Positions 22,024-27,117 of a stretch of 27,117 nt of DNA are shown piece after piece. The stretch is from an uncultured bacterium (lineage in GTDB: Bacteria > Actinomycetota > Coriobacteriia > Coriobacteriales > Coriobacteriaceae). The first letter of the stretch is position 1; every line of letters starts with the position of its first letter. The notes below the pieces were generated by a model. It worked only from the letters and a program-made list of their open reading frames with translations, was not told the DNA's origin and did no database searches. Made by a program: the position numbers and the translations under genes. The stretch lies in assembly GCA_905215755.1 (NCBI GenBank), contig CAJMRE010000029.1, forward strand, positions 1-27,117, given 5' to 3'.

Positions 22024-22873
22024 GGGAAAGCTCCCGAGCCAGGCACACAAAGTCGGCGACGCCGAGCGTCTCGGCGCGCGTGGTGGGTGCGATACCGCAA
22101 GCCTCAAAGGCGGCATCGAGCACGTCCTTGGCAAAGCCGTTGGCGCTCATGGAATTGCGGATGGTCTTGCGACGCTGAGCAAATGCAGCGTCAATCACAC
22201 GGGCCACAAATTCGCGATCGAGTCCTTCGGGCGCCACACCGTCAACACGGTCGATACGCACGACGGCCGAGTCCACGTGTGGCGCCGGCATAAAGCAACG
22301 CGGCGGCACCTCAAAGCGACCCGTCACCTGCGCATACAGGCCAAGCTTTGCCGTATAGCCGCCATAGGTCTTGTTGCCCGGCACTGCGGCAATGCGATCG
22401 GCAACCTCCTTTTGCACCATGACGACGGCGCGCTTGAGCGCCGGCATTGTCTGGAAAAATTGCAAAATGATCGTCGCCGCCACGTTATAGGGCAAGTTCG
22501 CGACAAATACCGTCGGCTCACCGCCCGCAGCCTGCTCAATCTGCTCCGGCGTCACCTTGAGCGCATCGCCCATGATAAAGCGGAAGTTGGCATAGTCGGC
22601 GGCGTGGGCATCGAGCACCGGCTCAAGCTCGGGATCGGCCTCAATGGACGTAACGCACGCCGCTTCCTGCAGCAACGCAAGTGTCAAAGTACCGCAACCC
22701 GGACCCACCTCGAGTACGCGCTCGTCACCTGCAAGCTCGGCAAGCTCGCAGATACGCTCGATCACATGATTGTCGATTAGAAAGTTCTGGCCCAGGCGAT
22801 GCTTGGTCGCAAGGCCAAACTCCTCCAGCAGCTCCCTGGTGGCCGTGGGGTTTGCCAAAGGCGAAGTTGTCAT
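22013..22873 (-). CDS. rsmA: 16S rRNA dimethyladenosine transferase RsmA (KsgA)
   Basis: It dimethylates two adjacent adenosines (A1518 and A1519, E. coli numbering) near the 3' end of 16S rRNA late in small-subunit assembly. The 286-residue protein shows the family start KHRLGQNFLIDNHVIERI, the SAM-binding motif VLEVGPGCGTLTLALL and the catalytic NLPYN box in VANLPYNVAATII. The C-terminal helical domain includes FAQRRKTIRNSM. The ATG at 22873 has GGAGG 5 bp upstream. It is the first gene of an rsmA-tatD operon. Confidence 0.97.
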   Translation of the reverse strand: MTTSPLANPTATRELLEEFGLATKHRLGQNFLIDNHVIERICELAELAGDERVLEVGPGCGTLTLALLQEAACVTSIEADPELEPVLDAHAADYANFRFIMGDALKVTPEQIEQAAGGEPTVFVANLPYNVAATIILQFFQTMPALKRAVVMVQKEVADRIAAVPGNKTYGGYTAKLGLYAQVTGRFEVPPRCFMPAPHVDSAVVRIDRVDGVAPEGLDREFVARVIDAAFAQRRKTIRNSMSANGFAKDVLDAAFEACGIAPTTRAETLGVADFVCLARELSHDA

Positions 22874-22911
22874 AGTTGCCTCCTTAGCATGATGGCGGCG
22901 TCTTGAAACGA

Positions 22912-22941
22912 AAGGGCATGGACCGTTGCGGCCATGCCCTT
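22912..22941 (-). terminator. probable terminator of metG
   Basis: AAGGGCATGG/CCATGCCCTT forms a 10-bp stem with a 10-nt loop, 43 bp past the metG stop. On the minus strand it is followed by TCGTTTC, a poor U-tract, so termination may be partial. Confidence 0.55.
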
Positions 22942-22983
22942 ACATCTAAACAGCAAATTGCCGATATGGCGCTCGCGCGGTCT

Positions 22984-24585
22984 CTACGCCAGACGCGGGA
23001 ACAGAGGATCGCCCTTCTCGACGGGCTGACCACCAGCAAGCAGGCCCCAAGCGCAAATGCCCTTGAGGTCGTCGGTCGCGGCCTCGTTCTCGCAGGACAG
23101 GCGGCGCAGGGCCTCGGCAGAGGTCTGAGGCATGAGCGGCATCAGCAGGTGAGCGGCAATGCGGATGGCCTCGAGCAGGTTGTAGATCACAAACGCCAGC
23201 TCGTCAGCCTTAGCCTCGTCCTTGGCAAGTGCCCAGGGCTCGGAGTCCTCGATGTAGTGGTTGGCGGCGTGGATGAGCTCCATGACCTCATCCTTGGCTC
23301 CACCGTAATCGAGCACGTCCATCTTGGCCATGTAGCGCTCGACCAAACCGTCGGCAATCTTTGCCAGCGGGTTATCGAACGCGTCGGCAGACGCCGGTTT
23401 AGCCGGGGCGCAGCCGTCAAAGTACTTTGCGCTCATGTTGAGCGAGCGCGAAATGAGGTTGCCCCAGCTGTTGGCCAGATCGGCGTTGTAGACCTGCTCC
23501 ATACGATCGAAGCTGATGGCGCCGTCGGTGCCGGGGACCACGTCGGTCATAAAGTAATAGCGGTAGCCCTCGACGCCCAGCATGTCGATAACATCCTGCG
23601 GAGCGATGGCGTTACCGCGGCTCTTGGACATCTTCTCGGCCTTGCCGGTCTCGGCATTGCGCACGGTCAGGAAGCCGTGGGCAAAGACGTGCTCGGGCAG
23701 GGCCTCGCCGATGGCCATGAGCATGGCGGGCCAAATGACGCAGTGGAAGCGGATGATGTCCTTACCCACGATGTGGAACTGCGCGGGCCAGCGATAGGCC
23801 AGCTCGGCACGCGCCTCGTCGGTGTCGACACCGTAGCCGACGGCCGTCATATAGTTGAGCAGCGCGTCAAACCATACATAGGTCACATGGCCCTCGTCAA
23901 ACGGAACCTGGATGCCCCAGTCAAAGCTCGTGCGACTCACGGAAAGGTCGTTGAGGCCGCCCTCGACAAAGCTGCGAACCTCGTTCATGCGGAACGCAGG
24001 CTCGACAAAGTCGGGGTGCTCGTCATAGAGCTTGAGAAGCTTGTCCTGGAAGGCGGAAAGCTTAAAGAAGTAGGACTCCTCCTGGACGCGCTCAAGCGGA
24101 CGGTGGCAGTCGGGGCATAGATGCTGGCCGACGCTGCCGTACTCCTCGTCGCCCTTCTGGACCTGCGTATCGGTGAAGTAGGTCTCGTCAGGCACGCAAT
24201 ACCAACCGTCGTAGCTGCCCTTATACAGATAGCCGGACTCCTTCATGCGCTCCCACAGGTACTGCACGGCATGATGCTGGCGCGGCTCGGTGGTGCGGAT
24301 GAAGTCGTCGTTGGAGATCTCGAGCTTGCTCCAAAGCTCCTTGAAGTGCGGAGCCTGGCTGTCGGTCCACTCCTGCGGCGTCATGCCATGCTTGGCTGCG
24401 GCCTCGGCGACCTTCTCGCCGTGCTCGTCCATGCCGGTCAGGAACTTGACGTTATAGCCGGCGGAGCGGCGATAGCGAGCCTGAACGTCGGCGATGATGG
24501 TGGAATAAGCCGTGCCCAGGTGCGGATCGGCGTTGACGTAGTAGATGGGCGTCGTGATAAAGAACGAAGGCTTGCTTTGATCCAT
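22984..24585 (-). CDS. metG: methionyl-tRNA synthetase
   Basis: A class I synthetase that charges initiator and elongator tRNA-Met. Of 533 residues, the HIGH-type motif is HLGT at 22-25 (PIYYVNADPHLGTAYS), TGMDEHGEK follows, and KMSKS is at 318-322. In the connective domain only one Cys pair is kept (LCPDCHRP, 157-160); the first position reads CVPDE, so at most half of a two-knuckle zinc site remains. The C-terminal tRNA-binding EMAP-like domain of the dimeric type is absent, as in other synthetases of this length. The ATG at 24585 is preceded by GGAGG. It lies 69 bp after rsmI on the same strand. Confidence 0.97.
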   Translation of the reverse strand: MDQSKPSFFITTPIYYVNADPHLGTAYSTIIADVQARYRRSAGYNVKFLTGMDEHGEKVAEAAAKHGMTPQEWTDSQAPHFKELWSKLEISNDDFIRTTEPRQHHAVQYLWERMKESGYLYKGSYDGWYCVPDETYFTDTQVQKGDEEYGSVGQHLCPDCHRPLERVQEESYFFKLSAFQDKLLKLYDEHPDFVEPAFRMNEVRSFVEGGLNDLSVSRTSFDWGIQVPFDEGHVTYVWFDALLNYMTAVGYGVDTDEARAELAYRWPAQFHIVGKDIIRFHCVIWPAMLMAIGEALPEHVFAHGFLTVRNAETGKAEKMSKSRGNAIAPQDVIDMLGVEGYRYYFMTDVVPGTDGAISFDRMEQVYNADLANSWGNLISRSLNMSAKYFDGCAPAKPASADAFDNPLAKIADGLVERYMAKMDVLDYGGAKDEVMELIHAANHYIEDSEPWALAKDEAKADELAFVIYNLLEAIRIAAHLLMPLMPQTSAEALRRLSCENEAATDDLKGICAWGLLAGGQPVEKGDPLFPRLA

Positions 24586-24654
24586 GGGGTTTGTCCTCCA
24601 GAAAAACGTTGCATACAGGGGATGATTCTAGCGCAAGGGCTGGATATCCTCCAT

Positions 24655-25533
24655 CTATTGCATATCGAGCACCATGGCATAGACATCGCGCTTGCGGCGC
24701 GAATACTTCTGAGACAGGCGCTTGGCCACCGCAGAGGCGGGCTCCCCCTCCTCGAGCGCGGTGCGGATATCCTCGCGCAGGGCATCGTCGGGATCCGCTA
24801 CCGCAGCGCCAACCGGCGCGATGCCGGCCTCCTCATCCTCGCTCGGCGGCGCGATGACCAGCGCAATCTCGCCCTTTACCTCGCCGCGAGCACGCAGCTC
24901 CTCGGCAAGCTGGGCAGCGGGCCCGCGCAAGACCTCCTCGTGCAGCTTGGTGAGTTCGCGGCAGACGGCAACCTCACGCTGGGGAAAGACCTCCGCCACG
25001 GCCTCGAGCGTCGCCACGATGCGATGTGGAGACTCGTAGAAGATGAGTGCGCCGGGCACCACGGCAAGGCGCTGTAAACGGCGCACGCGGTCGCCGTGCT
25101 TTCGGCCCAAAAAGCCCTCGAAGAAAAAATGCTCGCAGGGAATGCCGGACGAAACGAGCGCCGTGACGCAAGCAGAGGGCCCGGGAATAACTTCAACGGG
25201 CACATCGGCCTCACGCGCCGCCTCGACCAGCGCCTGTCCGGGATCGGACACACTCGGCATGCCGGCGTCCGAGGCAAAAGCGAGGGTCTCCCCCGCCAGC
25301 AGACGGTCGACCAGGCCGGCGGCGCGGCTGGCGATCACATTCTCATCGCAACGGACAAGCGGCTTGGAAATGCCCAGATGCATCAGCAGCTTTGACGTCA
25401 CACGCGTGTCTTCGCAGCAAATGACATCGGCGGCGGCAAACGCCTCGCCAACGCGCGGGGACAGGTCGCCCAGGTTGCCGATGGGCGTGCCGACCACATA
25501 GAGTTTGCCCGTATGGGCGCTGTTTTGCGTCAT
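24655..25533 (-). CDS. rsmI: 16S rRNA (cytidine1402-2'-O)-methyltransferase RsmI
   Basis: It adds the 2'-O-methyl group to C1402 in the decoding centre of 16S rRNA using S-adenosylmethionine. The tetrapyrrole-methylase fold signatures are clear: LYVVGTPIGNLGDLSPR at the N-terminus, CCEDTRVTSKLL, FASDAGMPSVSDPGQ and the central PGPSACVTAL segment. The C-terminus carries the short helical domain ending in SRRKRDVYAMVLDMQ. The 292-residue length is normal. The ATG at 25533 has only a weak ribosome binding site (TAGG) within the end of the preceding gene, 6 bp away, suggesting coupling to the GH5-like gene upstream. Confidence 0.96.
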   Translation of the reverse strand: MTQNSAHTGKLYVVGTPIGNLGDLSPRVGEAFAAADVICCEDTRVTSKLLMHLGISKPLVRCDENVIASRAAGLVDRLLAGETLAFASDAGMPSVSDPGQALVEAAREADVPVEVIPGPSACVTALVSSGIPCEHFFFEGFLGRKHGDRVRRLQRLAVVPGALIFYESPHRIVATLEAVAEVFPQREVAVCRELTKLHEEVLRGPAAQLAEELRARGEVKGEIALVIAPPSEDEEAGIAPVGAAVADPDDALREDIRTALEEGEPASAVAKRLSQKYSRRKRDVYAMVLDMQ

Positions 25534-25539
25534 ATCAAC

Positions 25540-26601
25540 CTATTCAATCATGCCACGCTCGAGCGTACCGAGCGCCGCGCGGGCGTCCCATGCTGCAATG
25601 CGCTTCTCGGTCTTCCACGTTTGGAAGAACCAACCGGCAGCCGGTGCAAACGAAGCCAGTTGGTTGGCGATAAACACGCGCTCGTAGGCATTGCGGCCCT
25701 CGGGCGTAACCGACGAGTTGGCAAAGATCGCCGCGCCCGACCATTCGCCCACCAGCACGGGGAACCCAGTCGAAATCGCTTCTTTGAGCTCGCGCTTGTT
25801 ACGAGAAATCGCCGTCGTCAGCCCGCGGGGGCTCGTGATGTCGAGCGCATGCTCGTCGCGGTAATGGTACAGGTGAAGGTCCATGTAGACGTTCTTGTAC
25901 TTGGCGCCGCGCATAAAATGCTTCCACTCGCTGGGATGCCCCGACGACGAGAAGACGACGATCTTATCCTCGGGCATATACGAACGGACGAGCTCGTAGG
26001 CATCGCGATAGAAATTGCGCAGGTAGTGAGCAGGAATGCCATCCGTCATGGTGAAGAGGCTCTTGCGGACACTCATCTGCGGCGTATCCAGCAGCTCAAT
26101 GCCCAGCAGGCTCTCGGCCTCGCCGTAGCGATCAGCCAAGCGCTCGAGCACGTCGAGTGCGACATGACGGCCGTTAGTGGACGAATGCCACTCGGCAACA
26201 GCCTCTGGCGTGGCGGGCGAATCGTTGGAATCGCCCTGGCCACCGGGCACAGTTGCTAGATCAAGCAGCACGCGGATGTCGTACTTGGCAGCCCACTCAA
26301 TTGCACGGTCGATGTAGTCGACAACCGAGATGTAGGACGCATCGGACTCCTGCGAGCCAAAGGCATACCAGGGCACCGGCAGACGCACGGCATTGAGACC
26401 GATCTGCGCCATGCGACGGAAATCGTCCTCGCTCACAAACGTCTCGTAATGACGGCGCATGCGCTCGTTATAGGCGGCGGTGCCCATGGCCTCCTGCAGC
26501 TCGGCCGCGTTGGATGCACCGGTCGCCGCGTATAGCGACGGGGTCACCCAAGGCTCGGGAATAAACCAGCCAGAGAGATTAACGCCGAGTATCCTCTCCA
26601 T
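25540..26601 (-). CDS. GH5-like (exo-1,3-glucanase type) protein with altered catalytic residues
   Basis: A 353-residue cytosolic protein (no signal peptide) with the fold signatures of glycoside hydrolase family 5, close to exo-beta-1,3-glucanases: GVNLSGWFIPEPWVTPSLY at the start, LNAVRLPVPWY, an HLYHY strand and VLVGEWSGA. The nucleophile E286 (GEWS) is kept. The usual acid/base box NEP is DTP here (IELLDTPQ, 172-174), so the catalytic glutamate is threonine. The family DLHGAPG motif reads DLATVPG, losing its histidine (A116). It may be a binding or scaffold protein or have changed chemistry. The ATG at 26601 has GGGGG upstream; an in-frame start at 26655 is unsupported. It heads an operon with rsmI. 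Confidence 0.85.
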   Translation of the reverse strand: MERILGVNLSGWFIPEPWVTPSLYAATGASNAAELQEAMGTAAYNERMRRHYETFVSEDDFRRMAQIGLNAVRLPVPWYAFGSQESDASYISVVDYIDRAIEWAAKYDIRVLLDLATVPGGQGDSNDSPATPEAVAEWHSSTNGRHVALDVLERLADRYGEAESLLGIELLDTPQMSVRKSLFTMTDGIPAHYLRNFYRDAYELVRSYMPEDKIVVFSSSGHPSEWKHFMRGAKYKNVYMDLHLYHYRDEHALDITSPRGLTTAISRNKRELKEAISTGFPVLVGEWSGAAIFANSSVTPEGRNAYERVFIANQLASFAPAAGWFFQTWKTEKRIAAWDARAALGTLERGMIE

Positions 26602-26848
26602 CACTGCCCCCTTTTGAATCATACGGGCTAAGCCCGCATCGCTCTTGCATGACATATCTATCGATTTGAGTATACCCGCGCATGCAGACAGGCGACCGAA
26701 CGGTCTACAAAGTGGCGCAAAAGTGGGAGGAATGTCTGGGACAGGTGGGCACGAGCTGGTGCGCCGAGATGTGCGCGCACGTCGGAAGTAAGCGCCGGAA
26801 AGCGCATCCCGTTCTTTCGCTCAATAGTGGGATGCATTTTCCGCGGGC
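26602..26848. other. intergenic region without genes
   Basis: No coding signal is seen. It holds small dyads: CGGGCT-A-AGCCCG (26624-26636) in the leader of the GH5-like gene, GTGCGC/GCGCAC (26759-26780) and GCATCCC/GGGATGC (26804-26835). GGGACAGG at 26738-26745 is the same octamer as in the inverted repeats at 18282 and 18415. Confidence 0.5.
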
Positions 26849-26913
26849 GCTACATAAAAAAGGACCCCTTTGCAGAGGTCCTAGTCAATTCAAGGTGGCG
26901 GGGAAGGGAATCG
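26849..26913 (-). pseudogene. displaced tRNA 3' tail plus terminator (third locus)
   Basis: A near-copy of 27032-27099 with an offset of 183-186 bp (one 3-bp length difference and few mismatches). It includes a full terminator (GGACCCC stem, TTTTTT on the minus strand) and the acceptor and T-stem part of the tRNA that begins at 27082. It stops inside the T-loop (after AATCG on the plus strand). Confidence 0.8.
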
Positions 26914-27031
26914 CGTCCGCGCGCTGCGCGGACGGACCGCTGCGGCGCTTGCGCGCCTTGCGAGCTACGCTGGCAAACGCTTGCGCGTTTCCTCAACTCC
27001 GCGCCCTCACGGGGTTCGATTCCGTGCATGG
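26914..27031. mobile_element. hairpin-rich tRNA-associated element, third, diverged copy
   Basis: About 118 bp with the same plan as the Arg and Leu copies but different sequence. It has a first hairpin GTCCGCGC-GCT-GCGCGGAC, a small GCGC-rich stem, then AAACGC-TTGC-GCGTTT, ending in CACGG-GGTTCGATT-CCGTG, an inverted T-arm. The T-arm loop matches the tRNA at this locus. Confidence 0.65.
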
Positions 27032-27043
27032 GCTACATAAAAG

Positions 27044-27068
27044 AAAAGGACCCCTTTGCAGGGGTCCT
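27044..27068 (-). terminator. terminator of the right-edge tRNA
   Basis: GGACCCC/GGGGTCC stem of 7 bp with loop TTTGCA, followed on the minus strand by CTTTTC. It lies 14 bp past the tRNA 3' end. Confidence 0.8.
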
Positions 27069-27081
27069 AGTCAATTCAAGG

Positions 27082-27117
27082 TGGCGGGGAAGGGAATCGA
27101 ACCCCTGACACGAGGAT
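27082..27117 (-). tRNA. 3' part of a tRNA, probably tRNA-Met
   Basis: The minus strand reads ATCCTCGTGTC, T-arm AGGGG-TTCGATT-CCCTT and acceptor 3' strand CCCCGCC with discriminator A. CCA is not fully encoded (the bases are CCT). The gene continues past the window edge, so the anticodon is missing. The ATCCTCGTGTC anticodon-stem and variable-loop pattern is typical of actinobacterial elongator tRNA-Met(CAT) or the related tRNA-Ile(CAT); this identity is tentative. Confidence 0.75.

Noticed and set aside
22903..24120. 405-codon plus-strand open frame opposite metG
   Set aside because: It mirrors metG codons; no ribosome binding site and no domain.
24586..24654. Possible T-box or SAM-type leader before metG
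   Set aside because: The 69-bp gap is too short and shows no stem-terminator arrangement.
26827..27108. 93-codon frame across the right-edge repeats
   Set aside because: It runs through two terminators, the hairpin element and an antisense tRNA; its internal repeat simply reflects the DNA duplication.

Overview
The window looks like chromosomal DNA from a high-GC member of the Coriobacteriia, most likely Collinsella or a close relative. This rests on gene content, codon bias towards G/C in third positions and Gram-positive-type systems (CpsC/CpsD/CpsB tyrosine-kinase module, VanR/VanS-like and PhoB/PhoR pairs, YhgE/Pip). The genus is inferred, not proven. Almost all genes lie on the minus strand. 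The exceptions are a D,D-carboxypeptidase (11052-12392) and a 57-residue membrane protein (18098-18271).

Left part (1-12400). The start of a YhgE/Pip-type membrane protein runs off the left edge. A palindrome-rich intergenic stretch (about 470-657) separates it from htpG. Next, in minus-strand order reading leftwards, come: a divergently promoted VanR/VanS-like pair; pstB, phoB and phoR (pstB without pstSCA); a compact cpsC-cpsD-cpsB operon without glycosyltransferases; a GNAT acetyltransferase; and htpG. The D,D-carboxypeptidase faces away from the VanR-like regulator across a 200-bp shared control region.

Middle part (12400-16150). This holds tRNA-Ser(GCT), an unrecognised 813-residue protein with a TPR-like C-terminus, and three tRNA-Arg(ACG) genes, each with its own promoter and terminator.

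Right part (16150-27117). Housekeeping genes follow: a small orphan, serS, proC, rlmH with an SPFH protein, tRNA-Leu(CAG), tatD-rsmA, metG, rsmI, and a GH5-like protein lacking the catalytic acid/base glutamate. The window ends inside a tRNA gene that is probably tRNA-Met.

The most unusual signal is a recurrent tRNA-associated cassette. At tRNA-Arg copy 2, tRNA-Leu and the last tRNA, a unit of about 185-190 bp is inserted with its breakpoint inside the T-loop. Each unit has a hairpin-rich core and ends in an inverted copy of that tRNA's own T-arm. It is followed by a fresh terminator and tRNA tail, while the older tail plus terminator is displaced outward as a 58-65 bp direct repeat. The Arg and Leu cores are almost identical although the tRNAs are unrelated. 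Solo ends of the same design sit behind tRNA-Ser, tRNA-Arg 1 and tRNA-Arg 3.
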